DNA from: Bacteroides sp.
GTDB taxonomy: Bacteria > Bacteroidota > Bacteroidia > Bacteroidales > Muribaculaceae
Assembly: GCA_023663525.1 (NCBI GenBank)
Contig: JAMPHF010000001.1
Span: 915,859 to 979,858, forward strand
Length of the DNA: 64,000 nucleotides
Direction of reading: 5' to 3'
Shown here one piece after another: positions 1-9,151 of this stretch. How positions within the stretch are numbered: position 1 is the first letter of the stretch; every line of letters begins with the position of its first letter. A program made the translations under genes and the position numbers. The notes below the pieces were generated by a model, which ran no database searches, was not told the origin of the DNA, and worked only from the letters and a program-made list of their open reading frames with translations.

Positions 1-52
1 CACAGTCAAAGTCCTCATCTGAATCCGCTTACACGATATAAACCGACACACC

Positions 53-96
53 GAACGATTGCCCGACACCGCTTTGGCATTGTCGGGCAATCGTTC
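53..96. terminator. 16-bp perfect inverted repeat, possible terminator of the gene to the left
   Basis: Arms at 53-68 and 81-96 are perfectly complementary around a 12-nt loop. No T-run follows on either strand, so a classical rho-independent terminator is not certain. It may end a transcript entering from outside the window. Confidence 0.45.
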
Positions 97-137
97 TCAC
101 CAATGAATCCGCCGGCAAATCCAATCCATCAGAATAC

Positions 138-172
138 TTTACAACATATTTTATCATTTATTATGTTGTAAA
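138..172. promoter_or_regulatory. Candidate operator upstream of the arabinose promoter
   Basis: TTTACAACATA at 138-148 is repeated in inverted orientation at 162-172 with a 13-nt spacer, ending 14 bp before the -33 box. Its dyad symmetry and position fit a dimeric regulator such as the AraR-like protein encoded in the same operon. That assignment is inference. Confidence 0.4.
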
Positions 173-186
173 ACATACGTATTTTT

Positions 187-217
187 TTTGCCACGTTAAA
201 GAGTGGCTGTATATTTG
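187..217 (+). promoter_or_regulatory. Bacteroidota promoter for the arabinose operon
   Basis: The -33 box TTTG lies at 187-190 and the -7 box TATATTTG at 210-217, separated by 19 bp, which matches the Bacteroidota primary sigma factor consensus. Transcription would start near 224 and leave a leader of about 120 nt before the mutarotase gene. Confidence 0.7.
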
Positions 218-224
218 TAAAGTC

Positions 225-251
225 AAATAAGTGTCTTTTTTACACTTATTT
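225..251. promoter_or_regulatory. Candidate operator over the arabinose operon start site
   Basis: AAATAAGTGT at 225-234 is repeated in inverted orientation at 242-251 around a 7-nt loop. It sits where transcription should begin, so a bound repressor would block initiation. The half site resembles the AATAGTGTGT element found near the GH51 and pectinesterase genes. Confidence 0.4.
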
Positions 252-344
252 CGCCACAACGGTCACACATACCATGTATAGCGGTGTAGGACTGTAAATT
301 AGCTATCAATATTAACTCTCAAATAAACCAACAACAAGCAAGCC

Positions 345-1505
345 ATGAAAAAAAACCTACCACACGTGGCAACTATTGGCGCAGGAATCTGCCTGATTTT
401 CTCCGCATGTACCCAACAAAAGGAAGCAACCCTTACAAAATCCGGCATTGACCCTGCAAACTTCGTCGGCGAATATAACGGAAAGCCGACCGCACTCTAC
501 ACACTTGAGAACGAAAACGGCATGGAGGCCTGCATCACCAACTTCGGAGGTCGAATTGTCTCACTCATGGTTCCTGACCGCAACGGCGAGCTGCGCGACG
601 TAGTCCTCGGCTTCGACAGCATTGCAGCATACTATCCCGAAAACAACCAGACCGATTTCAGTGCGGCCATCGGACGCTATGCCAACCGCATCAACCAAGG
701 ACGTTTCGTCATCGACGGAGACACCATCCAACTCCCGACCAACAATTTCGGTCACTGTCTGCACGGAGGCCCGACCGGATGGCAATATCAGGTCTACGAT
801 GCCGAGCAGCCTAACGACTCGACCGTAGTGCTCACAATGCACTCTCCTGACGGCGACAACAACTTCCCCGGCAACGTGACCGCGACTGTCACCTACACCC
901 TGAAATCAAACAACAGCCTCGACATCGCCTACGAAGCTGTCACCGACAAACCGACTGTCATCAACATGACAAATCACGCCTACTTCAACCTCAACGGCGA
1001 CCCGTCACAGCCCATTACCGACAACAAGCTCTACGTGAACGCCTCGGCCTACACTCCCGTTGACTCAACATTCATGACCACAGGCGAAATTCTTCCCGTC
1101 GAAAACACCCCGATGGACTTCACCACACTCCGTCTCATCGGTGAACGCATCAACGAAACTGATTTTGAACAGATAAAGAACGGTAACGGCTACGACCACA
1201 ACTGGGTGCTCAACACCGCCGGCGACGACACGATAGTGGCAGCCCAGCTCTACTCCCCCTCGACCGGCATAACCCTCGATGTCCTCACTGACGAGCCGGG
1301 CATCCAGGTCTACACCGGCAATTTCCTTGACGGGACAATCACAGGCAAGAATGAAAAAGTCTACAATCAGCGCGCCGCCGTCTGCCTTGAGACCCAGCAC
1401 TACCCCGACAGCCCCAACAAACCTGAATGGCCGTCAACAACTCTGCGTCCCGGCGAGACATACAAGAGCCACACCGTGTTCGCCTTCTCAACTGACAATA
1501 AATAA
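345..1505 (+). CDS. galM: Aldose 1-epimerase (galactose mutarotase) lipoprotein
   Basis: The enzyme interconverts alpha and beta anomers of aldoses such as galactose or arabinose. The 386-residue protein starts with a lipoprotein signal ending in a Cys near residue 22 (FSACTQQ). The mutarotase fold follows, with the substrate-binding segment GRYANRINQGRF, the catalytic-region motif NMTNHAYFNL and, near the C-terminus, LETQHYPDSPN. It is first in an operon with a sugar symporter, an AraR-like regulator, AraA and AraB, so arabinose is the likely substrate in vivo. The lipobox suggests it works in the periplasm or on a membrane surface and readies incoming sugar for transport. The family assignment is firm; the substrate is inferred from context. 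Confidence 0.92.
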   Translation: MKKNLPHVATIGAGICLIFSACTQQKEATLTKSGIDPANFVGEYNGKPTALYTLENENGMEACITNFGGRIVSLMVPDRNGELRDVVLGFDSIAAYYPENNQTDFSAAIGRYANRINQGRFVIDGDTIQLPTNNFGHCLHGGPTGWQYQVYDAEQPNDSTVVLTMHSPDGDNNFPGNVTATVTYTLKSNNSLDIAYEAVTDKPTVINMTNHAYFNLNGDPSQPITDNKLYVNASAYTPVDSTFMTTGEILPVENTPMDFTTLRLIGERINETDFEQIKNGNGYDHNWVLNTAGDDTIVAAQLYSPSTGITLDVLTDEPGIQVYTGNFLDGTITGKNEKVYNQRAAVCLETQHYPDSPNKPEWPSTTLRPGETYKSHTVFAFSTDNK

Positions 1506-1542
1506 TCCAAAAACTTAATAACATTAATATTTTACAAAAACT

Positions 1543-3246
1543 ATGGCAGCTCTTGACTGGATTGTCATCGGTATTTTCGCGCTCGCTCTTATCGGGGTCA
1601 TCGTTTGGGTGATGCGACAGAAACAGAACAATGCCGCTGACTACTTCCTCGGAGGCAAAGATGCAACGTGGATTGCGATCGGTGCCTCTATCTTCGCTTC
1701 AAACATCGGTTCCGAACACCTCATCGGACTTGCCGGTTCCGGCGCATCGTCGGGCATGGCAATGGCCCACTGGGAGATTCAGGGATGGATGATCCTTCTC
1801 CTCGGCTGGGTGTTCGTCCCCTTCTACACTCGTTCGATGGTCTACACCATGCCGGAATTCCTCGAACGCCGATTCAACCCGCAGTCGCGCACAATCCTCG
1901 CAACCATCTCACTCATCAGCTACGTGCTGACGAAAGTCGCTGTGACTGTCTACGCCGGAGGTCTCGTATTCCAGCAGGTGTTCGGTATCGAAACCCTCTG
2001 GGGCATTGACTTCTTCTGGATTGCAGCAATCGGTCTCGTCCTCATCACCGCTCTCTACACCATCTTCGGCGGTATGAAATCAGTGCTCTACACTTCAGTC
2101 CTCCAGACCCCCATTCTTCTCTTAGGCTCACTCATCATCCTCGTGCTCGGTCTCAAGGAACTCGGCGGATGGGACGAAATGATGCGCATCTGCTCCGAAG
2201 TGAGAGTCAATGATTATGGCGACACAATGGTCAACCTCATCCGTGACAACCGCGATCCTCAGTACCCCTGGCTCGGTGCACTCATCGGCTCAGCCGTAAT
2301 CGGTTTCTGGTACTGGTGTACTGACCAGTTCATCGTTCAGCGCGTACTTTCGGGCAAGGACGAGAAAGAAGCCCGTCGCGGTACAATCTTCGGTGCCTAC
2401 CTCAAGCTCCTACCCGTGTTCCTGTTCCTTATCCCCGGCATGATTGCATTCGCAATCCACCAGCAGTCACTTGCAGCCGGTGGCGAAGGCTTCCTCCCCA
2501 TGCTCGCCAACGGCAATGTCAACTCTGACGCAGCCTTCCCGACACTCGTTGCAAAACTCCTCCCTGCCGGTGTGAAAGGTCTGATTGTCTGCGGTATTCT
2601 TGCAGCTCTCATGTCATCGCTCGCATCACTGTTCAACTCCTCCGCAGCCCTCTTTACAATCGACTTCTATCAGCGTTTCCGCCCGAAGACCGACCCGAAG
2701 AAACTCGTGCGCATCGGTCAGGCTGCCACCGTTGTCATCGTGGTTCTCGGTATCCTCTGGATTCCCGTGATGCGCTCTGTCGGTGATGTCCTCTATCTCT
2801 ATCTCCAGGATGTGCAGTCAGTCCTCGCTCCCGGTATCGCAGCGGCATTCCTCATCGGTATCCTCTGGAAACGTGCATCAGCACTCGGCGGCATGTGGGC
2901 ACTTCTCTCCGGTCTCATCATCGGTCTCACCCGCCTCGGCGCAAAAGTTTATTACAGCAATGCTGACGTTATTCCCGGCAGCGACGGCTCATGGTTCCAG
3001 TATCTGTTCTACGACTGCAACTGGCTCTTCTTCTGCGGATGGATGCTCGTGTTCTGTCTCGCCGTCGGTGTCATCGTATCGCTCTGCACCAAGGCTCCCG
3101 ATCCCGCAAAAATCCAGGGTCTCGTGTTCGGTACGTCAACAGCCGAACAGCGTGCTGCGACACGCGCAAGCTGGAATGCATGGGATGTGATCAACTCCGT
3201 CATCATCCTCGGCATCACAGTTGCCTTCTATATCTACTTCTGGTAA
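1543..3246 (+). CDS. Sodium/solute symporter, probable L-arabinose transporter
   Basis: A 567-residue inner-membrane protein of the SSS (SGLT) family that couples sugar uptake to the sodium gradient. About 13 to 14 hydrophobic segments run the whole length, starting with one at residues 3-24. Early family features include the DYFLGGKDATW segment and GASIFASNIGSEHLIGLAGSGA. The segment FGGMKSVLYTSVLQT matches the sodium-sugar symporter pattern. It starts 37 bp after the mutarotase gene and precedes the AraR-like regulator, the position of the arabinose symporter in related Bacteroidota operons. Specificity for arabinose is inferred from this context. Confidence 0.9.
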   Translation: MAALDWIVIGIFALALIGVIVWVMRQKQNNAADYFLGGKDATWIAIGASIFASNIGSEHLIGLAGSGASSGMAMAHWEIQGWMILLLGWVFVPFYTRSMVYTMPEFLERRFNPQSRTILATISLISYVLTKVAVTVYAGGLVFQQVFGIETLWGIDFFWIAAIGLVLITALYTIFGGMKSVLYTSVLQTPILLLGSLIILVLGLKELGGWDEMMRICSEVRVNDYGDTMVNLIRDNRDPQYPWLGALIGSAVIGFWYWCTDQFIVQRVLSGKDEKEARRGTIFGAYLKLLPVFLFLIPGMIAFAIHQQSLAAGGEGFLPMLANGNVNSDAAFPTLVAKLLPAGVKGLIVCGILAALMSSLASLFNSSAALFTIDFYQRFRPKTDPKKLVRIGQAATVVIVVLGILWIPVMRSVGDVLYLYLQDVQSVLAPGIAAAFLIGILWKRASALGGMWALLSGLIIGLTRLGAKVYYSNADVIPGSDGSWFQYLFYDCNWLFFCGWMLVFCLAVGVIVSLCTKAPDPAKIQGLVFGTSTAEQRAATRASWNAWDVINSVIILGITVAFYIYFW

Positions 3247-3260
3247 TTTGACAGTCTGAT

Positions 3261-3313
3261 GGATATGTATCGTGAAAAAAATTGTCATTGCACTGTTTTT
3301 ACGATACATATCC
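3261..3313. terminator. Hairpin between the symporter and regulator genes
   Basis: GGATATGTATCGT at 3261-3273 pairs perfectly with 3301-3313, and the adjacent A-run and T-run extend the stem inward. A short T-rich stretch follows. It could end part of the transcripts after the symporter, or act as an attenuator before the regulator gene. Confidence 0.55.
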
Positions 3314-3366
3314 TCTCATTTTTAAGCAATTATAACTTCGCTTAAACAACTATAATCCATAGCAAG

Positions 3367-4038
3367 ATGTTCTACACAAGTAACACACAGTTTTATGTCG
3401 CTGTTGATTGCATCATCTTCGGTCTCGTCGATGGGAAGCTGTGCTTACTGCTCTCCAAACGCCGTTTTGCCCCCGAAAAAGGCAAATGGTCAGTGATGGG
3501 AGGTTTTGTCAGAAGTGACGAGAGCGTCGATGATGCCGCGCGCCGTGTGTTGCGCGATCTGACCGGTCTTGAAGACATCTACATGGAACAAGTGCATGCA
3601 TTCGGTGCGATAGACCGCGACCCGGGCGAACGAGTGATTTCCATTGCCTACTATGCCCTTCTTGGTCCCGATGAATACAACATCGAACTCCTTGAGAAGC
3701 ATGAGGCCGTATGGGTAGGCATCGACAATTTACCGTCCCTCGGCTTCGATCACCCGCAGATGGTTGCAAGAACGCTCGAACTCATCCGGGTGAAATTCGC
3801 CCACGAGCCTATCGGCTTCAACCTCCTGCCCGCAATGTTCACTCTCACCCAGCTCCAGTCGCTCTACGAGACAATACTGGGCGAACCGCTCGACAAGCGC
3901 AACTTCCGCAAGCGTGTGGCTGAGATGCACTGCATCGAGAAGACCGAGTATATCGACAAGACATGTTCGCGGCGCGGTGCATCGCTCTATCGCTTCAATG
4001 ACCGGGCCTATCTCTCTCACCCGAAATTCAAAATCTGA
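3367..4038 (+). CDS. araR: AraR-type NUDIX-domain transcriptional regulator
   Basis: A 223-residue protein with an N-terminal NUDIX domain (about 10-140) and a C-terminal winged-helix region (about 150-223). This is the architecture of the NrtR-like AraR repressors described for Bacteroidota arabinose use. The NUDIX box is degenerate: the first Gly and Glu are present (GFVRSDE), but the catalytic R-E-x-x-E-E core reads RVLRDL, so hydrolysis is unlikely and the domain probably senses a ligand. It lies between the symporter and araA. Candidate operators flank the operon promoter at 138-172 and 225-251. The gene symbol is assigned from domain layout and context. Confidence 0.8.
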   Translation: MFYTSNTQFYVAVDCIIFGLVDGKLCLLLSKRRFAPEKGKWSVMGGFVRSDESVDDAARRVLRDLTGLEDIYMEQVHAFGAIDRDPGERVISIAYYALLGPDEYNIELLEKHEAVWVGIDNLPSLGFDHPQMVARTLELIRVKFAHEPIGFNLLPAMFTLTQLQSLYETILGEPLDKRNFRKRVAEMHCIEKTEYIDKTCSRRGASLYRFNDRAYLSHPKFKI

Positions 4039-4090
4039 TTCCAACTATCAACAAATCAATAAAAACAACCCTAAAAACAATCTAAAGCCT

Positions 4091-5626
4091 ATGTATTCAA
4101 ACTATGAAATATGGTGGGTAACCGGTGCTCAGCTCCTCTACGGAGGTGACGCAGTAGTCAGCGTTGACAACCACTCAAAGGAAATGGTCGATGGCCTCAA
4201 CAACTCAGGCCTCCTTCCCGTGAAAGTCGTCTATAAAGGCACTGCCAATTCATCTCACGAGGTTGAGGACATCATGAAAGCCGCCAACAATGACCCGCGC
4301 TGCGCAGGCATCATCACTTGGATGCACACCTTCTCACCCGCAAAGATGTGGATCCACGGCCTCAAAGTCCTCTCCAAGCCTTTGCTCCACTTCCACACCC
4401 AGTACAATGCCGAGATTCCATGGAACGACATTGACATGGACTTCATGAACCTCAACCAGAGTGCTCACGGAGACCGCGAGTTCGGTCACATCTGCGCCCG
4501 TATGCGTGTGCGCCGTAAAGTTGTCACCGGCTACTGGAAAGACCCCAAGGTGCTTGAGCGCATAGCCGTATGGCAGCGCGTATGTGTGGGCTGGGCTGAT
4601 GCTCAGGACATGCTGATCATCCGTCTCGGTGACCAGATGAACAACGTTGCCGTGACTGATGGCGACAAGGTTGAGGCTGAAATCCGTCTTGGCTACCATG
4701 TTGACTACATGCCTTTCAGCTCACTGATGAAATACTTCGATGAGGTCAAGGACGCAGATGTCGATGCACTCGTTGAAGAATACTTCCGTCTCTATGCCCA
4801 CGATGCCTCGCTTGAGGACAAGAGCACTGAGGCATACCGCAAGGTCTGGAATTCGGCAAAGGCCGAACTTACGCTCCGTGCCATGCTCAAAGACAAGGGC
4901 GCAAAGGGCTTCACCACCAACTTCGATGACCTCGGTGACTTCAACGTTGAGAAGACCGGTCGCGGTTTCGATCAGATTCCCGGACTCGCATCGCAGCGTC
5001 TCATGGCCGAGGGCTATGGTTTCGGTGCTGAAGGCGACTGGAAGTCGGCTGCCCTCTACCGCACACTTTGGGTGATGACACGCGGCATGGAAGGCGGTTG
5101 CTCTTTCCTTGAGGACTACACCATCAATTTCGACGGCAAGGACAGCTCACTCCTCCAGTCACACATGCTTGAGGTTTGCCCGCTCATTGCTGAGGAGCGT
5201 CCCCGCCTCGAAGTTCACTTCCTCGGAATCGGTGTCCGCAAGACTCAGACCGCACGCCTTGTGTTCACATCGAAACCCGGCAACGGCGTGACCGCTACCG
5301 TTGTTGACATGGGCAACCGTTTCCGTCTCATCGTCAACGATGTTGAGTGCATCAAATCAAAACCGCTGCCCAAACTCCCCGTTGCCTCCGCCCTCTGGAT
5401 TCCGCAACCAAGTTTCGAGATCGGCGCAACTGCATGGATTCTCGCCGGCGGCACACACCACTCCTGCTTCTCCTACGCAATCACCCCCGAATTTTGGGAA
5501 GACTATGCCGAGATTGCAGGTATCGAAATGGTTCATATCGACAAAGACACAACCATCGAGAACTTCAAGAACACACTCCGCATGGGCGAGGTTTACTACA
5601 TGCTCAACAAATCCCTTTACCTCTAA
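4091..5626 (+). CDS. araA: L-arabinose isomerase
   Basis: Converts L-arabinose to L-ribulose in the cytoplasm, the first catabolic step, using a divalent metal. The 511-residue protein matches the family from its start (MYSNYEIWWVTGAQLLYGG). It contains the WMHTFSPAKMW segment, the HFHTQYN stretch and the C-terminal GTHHSCFSY motif with metal-site histidines. The frame stays open to 3914, but that upstream part overlaps the regulator gene in another frame and lacks family similarity, so the ATG at 4091 was chosen. It is followed 21 bp later by araB. Confidence 0.93.
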   Translation: MYSNYEIWWVTGAQLLYGGDAVVSVDNHSKEMVDGLNNSGLLPVKVVYKGTANSSHEVEDIMKAANNDPRCAGIITWMHTFSPAKMWIHGLKVLSKPLLHFHTQYNAEIPWNDIDMDFMNLNQSAHGDREFGHICARMRVRRKVVTGYWKDPKVLERIAVWQRVCVGWADAQDMLIIRLGDQMNNVAVTDGDKVEAEIRLGYHVDYMPFSSLMKYFDEVKDADVDALVEEYFRLYAHDASLEDKSTEAYRKVWNSAKAELTLRAMLKDKGAKGFTTNFDDLGDFNVEKTGRGFDQIPGLASQRLMAEGYGFGAEGDWKSAALYRTLWVMTRGMEGGCSFLEDYTINFDGKDSSLLQSHMLEVCPLIAEERPRLEVHFLGIGVRKTQTARLVFTSKPGNGVTATVVDMGNRFRLIVNDVECIKSKPLPKLPVASALWIPQPSFEIGATAWILAGGTHHSCFSYAITPEFWEDYAEIAGIEMVHIDKDTTIENFKNTLRMGEVYYMLNKSLYL

Positions 5627-5647
5627 TCAAAAGTGATTCGCTGAAAC

Positions 5648-7246
5648 ATGAAACTCGACCCGAAATCAACAATCGAGCAAGGTAAGGCCATTCTCGGAAT
5701 CGAATTCGGCTCAACCCGCATCAAGGCTGTGCTTATCGACGAGGAGAACAAACCGATAGCCCAAGGCTCACACGAATGGGAGAATCAGCTTGCCGACGGT
5801 CTGTGGACATACAGCACCGAAGCCATCTGGTATGGTCTTCAGGACTGCTATGCCGACCTCCGCGCAAATGTCCGCAAGGAATTCGATGTCGAAATCGAAA
5901 ATCTCGCAGCCATCGGCATAAGCGCGATGATGCACGGCTACATGCCCTTCGACAGCAACGATGAAATTCTCGTGCCATTCCGCACATGGCGCAACACCAA
6001 CACCGGAAAGGCGGCAGCCGAGCTATCAGAACTGTTTGTCTACAACATCCCTCTGCGCTGGAGCATCTCTCATCTCTATCAGGCCATCCTCAACGGCGAG
6101 CCACACGTCAAGGACATTAAATATCTGACCACCCTTGCAGGCTACATCCACTGGCAGCTCACAGGCGAGAAAGTGCTTGGCATAGGCGATGCCTCCGGTA
6201 TGCTCCCGATTGATCCTGCCACCAAAGACTTCTCGGCGCAGATGGTCGAGAAGTTCGACAAGCTGATCGAGCCCAAAGGCTTCCCGTGGAAACTCCTCGA
6301 CATCATGCCCAAAGTCCTTGTGGCAGGCGAGAACTCAGGAGTCCTCACCCCCGAGGGTGCGAAACGCCTCGATGTGTCAGGTCATCTGAAACCGGGCATT
6401 CCCTTCTGCCCGCCGGAAGGCGATGCAGGCACAGGCATGGTTGCGACCAATGCCGTGCTTCAGCGCACAGGCAACGTTTCGGCCGGAACATCATCGTTCT
6501 CCATGATCGTCCTCGAAAAAGAGCTTTCCAAGCCCTACGAGATGATTGATATGGTGACGACACCCGACGGAAGCCTTGTAGCAATGGTGCATTGCAACAA
6601 CTGCACCTCCGACCTTAACGCATGGGTCAACCTGTTCAAGGAATATCAGCAGTTGCTCGGCATTCCGGTCAACATGAATCAGGTGTTCGGGCTGCTCTAT
6701 AACAATGCCCTCAAGGGCGATGAAGACTGCGGTGGCCTAATATCCTACAACTACTTCTCCGGCGAACCTATCACCGGACTTGAGGAGGGACGTCCACTGT
6801 TCGTGCGCTCGGCCAACGACAAGTTCAACCTTGCCAACTTCATGCGCGCCAATCTCTATGCATCGGTGTGCGTGCTTAAAATCGGCAACGACATTCTCTT
6901 TAACGAGGAGAAAGTCGAGGTTGACCGCATCACCGGTCACGGAGGTCTTTTCAAGACTCCCGGCGTGGGTCAGCGCATCCTCGCAGCCGCCCTCAACTCC
7001 CCGATTTCCGTCATGGAGACTGCCGGCGAAGGTGGCGCATGGGGCATAGCACTGCTCGCATCCTATCTGGTCAACAATACAAAGAGCCAGTCGCTTGCCG
7101 GATTCTTGAACGATAATGTGTTCCTCGGTGACGCAGGTACTGAAATCGCACCCACACCCGAAGATGTGGCCGGATTCAACGCCTATCTCGAAAACTACAA
7201 ACGCGGTCTCGCCATCGAGCGCGCCGCCACCGAAGCCAAGATCTAA
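5648..7246 (+). CDS. araB: Ribulokinase of the FGGY carbohydrate kinase family
   Basis: Phosphorylates L-ribulose to L-ribulose 5-phosphate with ATP. The 532-residue protein opens with the FGGY phosphate-1 motif ([16 protein letters not shown]) and has the ATP-domain segments [12 protein letters not shown] and [11 protein letters not shown] followed by [11 protein letters not shown]. It is the last gene of the arabinose operon. The usual next enzyme, L-ribulose-5-phosphate 4-epimerase (AraD), is not encoded beside it or elsewhere in the window. Ribulokinase is preferred over xylulokinase because araA lies directly upstream. The stop codon lies inside the first unit of a 45-bp tandem repeat. 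Confidence 0.88.
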   Translation: MKLDPKSTIEQGKAILGIEFGSTRIKAVLIDEENKPIAQGSHEWENQLADGLWTYSTEAIWYGLQDCYADLRANVRKEFDVEIENLAAIGISAMMHGYMPFDSNDEILVPFRTWRNTNTGKAAAELSELFVYNIPLRWSISHLYQAILNGEPHVKDIKYLTTLAGYIHWQLTGEKVLGIGDASGMLPIDPATKDFSAQMVEKFDKLIEPKGFPWKLLDIMPKVLVAGENSGVLTPEGAKRLDVSGHLKPGIPFCPPEGDAGTGMVATNAVLQRTGNVSAGTSSFSMIVLEKELSKPYEMIDMVTTPDGSLVAMVHCNNCTSDLNAWVNLFKEYQQLLGIPVNMNQVFGLLYNNALKGDEDCGGLISYNYFSGEPITGLEEGRPLFVRSANDKFNLANFMRANLYASVCVLKIGNDILFNEEKVEVDRITGHGGLFKTPGVGQRILAAALNSPISVMETAGEGGAWGIALLASYLVNNTKSQSLAGFLNDNVFLGDAGTEIAPTPEDVAGFNAYLENYKRGLAIERAATEAKI

Positions 7247-7329
7247 ACCACATTCCTCATCATAGAGGATACAAGAAGACAAGAGATCTAAACCTCATTC
7301 CCCATCTTAGAGGTACAAGAAGACAAGAG
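7238..7329. repeat. Two tandem copies of a 45-bp unit at the 3' end of araB
   Basis: A unit beginning AGATCTAAACC and ending ACAAGAAGACAAG occurs twice with a 45-bp period; the copies start near 7239 and 7284 and differ by a few substitutions and one indel. The first copy includes the araB stop codon. This looks like a local duplication next to a longer inverted repeat. Confidence 0.7.
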
Positions 7330-7429
7330 GATTGCAAGAGAAAACAAGTGTTTCAGCACATACTTGGATAACACTCCAATCGACTGAAATTTAAACTTGT
7401 CACTCCTGCAATCCTCTTGTCTTCTTGTA
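7314..7429. terminator. 23-bp inverted repeat between convergent araB and yraN
   Basis: Arms at 7314-7336 and 7407-7429 are perfectly complementary and built on the ACAAGAAGACAAGAGG element. They lie between a plus-strand and a minus-strand gene. A further copy of the CTCTTGTCTCTTGTATC type follows at about 7440-7457. A bidirectional terminator role is likely but inferred. Confidence 0.55.
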
Positions 7430-7466
7430 TCACTCTCGTGACTCTTGTCTCTTGTATCCCCCGCCA

Positions 7467-7832
7467 CTATCGGCTCAATGTGGGGAGGAAAGCATCCGGG
7501 ATATGCTCTATCCTGTATGAATCGGGAGTGCCTATGATGAGGATAAAATCGAATCGCGGTTCAAGCTGAATGTTATATGCCCGGACATACGTGTCGGCAG
7601 CCTTTACCAGCCTTGTACGCTTGCGCGAATCAATCGCATCGGCCGGATCGGTGAAATCGTTTGACCGGGTCTTGACCTCGACAAAACATACCACATCATC
7701 GCGCATGGCAATGAAATCAATCTCGACACCACCTATGCGCATGTTCTCGCCGCCGATTGCATAACCTTGTGTGAGGAGATATTCGCGTGCCACCATCTCA
7801 CCCCACTGCCCGAGGTCGTTATGTTCAGCCAT
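7467..7832 (-). CDS. yraN: YraN family (UPF0102) endonuclease-like protein
   Basis: A 121-residue protein with the YraN signature: an N-terminal GQWGEMVAREYL helix, then the restriction-endonuclease-like core GGVEIDFIAMRDDVVCFVEVKTRS with the Asp and the E-x-K pair expected of a nuclease metal site. The family is widespread and its cellular role is poorly defined. It lies 46 bp downstream of obg on the same strand and may be cotranscribed with it. Confidence 0.85.
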   Translation of the reverse strand: MAEHNDLGQWGEMVAREYLLTQGYAIGGENMRIGGVEIDFIAMRDDVVCFVEVKTRSNDFTDPADAIDSRKRTRLVKAADTYVRAYNIQLEPRFDFILIIGTPDSYRIEHIPDAFLPTLSR

Positions 7833-7878
7833 GATTCTTCATGATGAAAGGCGTTATATGGCATTATTTAAATGAGTC

Positions 7879-9069
7879 TCAATCCTCATCATACATCTTA
7901 TAGCCATAGTACTCGCCGAAATCTTCGGGATAGTCCTCGTCATCATCTGAATATTCCTCCTCATCGTCCTCAGCGACAGGTGGAACATTCTCAAAAATAA
8001 ACTCATCCTCCTCGCGGACGCGATGATGACCGTCGAGCGGACGATGGGTGATGGGCGACACCTCTATCCTGTTGCGTTCATCCGTAATCTCTGCCCAGAG
8101 CATATCCTTCAGCTCGGTCAGTCCCATACCCGTGACTGCGGAAATGAATATATGCGGCACACCCTCCGGGAGCGTCTTTTCAATCTCTGCCATAAGCTCA
8201 TCATCGAGCATATCGCTCTTTGAGACTGCAAGCACACGCGGTTTGTCGGCAAGCTGGGGATTGAACCGCTCAAGCTCACTGACAAGGATGTCGTACTGCG
8301 CACGGATGTCATCAGCATCGGCTGGAACCATGAACAGCAACACAGCGTTGCGCTCGATGTGGCGCAGGAACCGTAGACCGAGCCCTTTGCCCTCACTCGC
8401 GCCCTCAATGATACCCGGAATGTCGGCCATGACAAAGGAGCGGTTGTTGCGATATGAGACAATGCCGAGCTGAGGCTCCATAGTGGTGAAAGGATAATCG
8501 GCAATTTTCGGTCGTGCGGCAGATATTGACGAAAGCAGCGTTGACTTCCCGGCATTCGGAAATCCGACAAGACCCACGTCGGCCAAAAGTTTCAGCTCAA
8601 GGATTATCGACTTCTCGATTGCAGGCTCGCCGGGCTGGGCATAGCGCGGAGTGCGGTTGGTAGCACTTTTGAAATGCCAATTGCCAAGACCGCCACGACC
8701 GCCGCGCAGGAGCTTCACCTCCTCGCCGTCGGCCGTCACCTCACAGAGAAACTCGCCGGTCTCCGCATCGAAAACCACCGTCCCGCAAGGCACATCGACA
8801 ATGACATCCTCGCCATCCTTTCCGAATGAACGTCCGCCCGAACCGCTCTGACCGTTTCCAGCAAAAATGTGACGGCGGTAGCGCAGAGGGAGCAGAGTCC
8901 ACATGTGGGAATTGCCGCGAAGAATGATGTGACCGCCACGGCCACCGTCACCACCGTCGGGACCTCCCTTGGGAATATATTTCGCACGGTAGAAATGCCG
9001 CGAACCGGCACCGCCTTTACCCGAACGGCAAAGGACTTTGACGTAGTCTATAAAATTGGAATCAGCCAT
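7879..9069 (-). CDS. obg: GTPase Obg
   Basis: An essential ribosome-associated GTPase involved in 50S maturation and stress signalling. The 396-residue protein has the glycine-rich Obg domain at about 5-160 ([20 protein letters not shown]). The G domain follows, with GFPNAGKST (G1), DIPGIIEGA (G3) and VSKSD (G4). Instead of a standard C-terminal OCT domain it ends in about 45 residues very rich in Asp and Glu, as seen in other Bacteroidota Obg proteins. No adk gene lies upstream, unlike in some relatives. Confidence 0.93.
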   Translation of the reverse strand: MADSNFIDYVKVLCRSGKGGAGSRHFYRAKYIPKGGPDGGDGGRGGHIILRGNSHMWTLLPLRYRRHIFAGNGQSGSGGRSFGKDGEDVIVDVPCGTVVFDAETGEFLCEVTADGEEVKLLRGGRGGLGNWHFKSATNRTPRYAQPGEPAIEKSIILELKLLADVGLVGFPNAGKSTLLSSISAARPKIADYPFTTMEPQLGIVSYRNNRSFVMADIPGIIEGASEGKGLGLRFLRHIERNAVLLFMVPADADDIRAQYDILVSELERFNPQLADKPRVLAVSKSDMLDDELMAEIEKTLPEGVPHIFISAVTGMGLTELKDMLWAEITDERNRIEVSPITHRPLDGHHRVREEDEFIFENVPPVAEDDEEEYSDDDEDYPEDFGEYYGYKMYDED

Positions 9070-9151
9070 GGCGAGCAGATTTTTATGAGTTCTGAAATTA
9101 TGAGATACACTCTATATTTATATATTAACAACCGACAGCTCCCAAATGATT

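Larger units (their letters stand above)
1..344. other. Gene-free upstream region of the arabinose operon
   Basis: No convincing coding sequence is seen. The stretch holds a 16-bp perfect inverted repeat at 53-96, an 11-bp inverted repeat at 138-172, a promoter at 187-217 and a 10-bp inverted repeat at 225-251, each listed separately. The regulatory signals all point to the operon that starts at 345. Confidence 0.7.

Noticed and set aside
3914..4090. N-terminal extension of L-arabinose isomerase
   Set aside because: The extra 59 codons overlap the regulator gene in another frame and have no similarity to the isomerase family, which starts at MYSNYEIWW.
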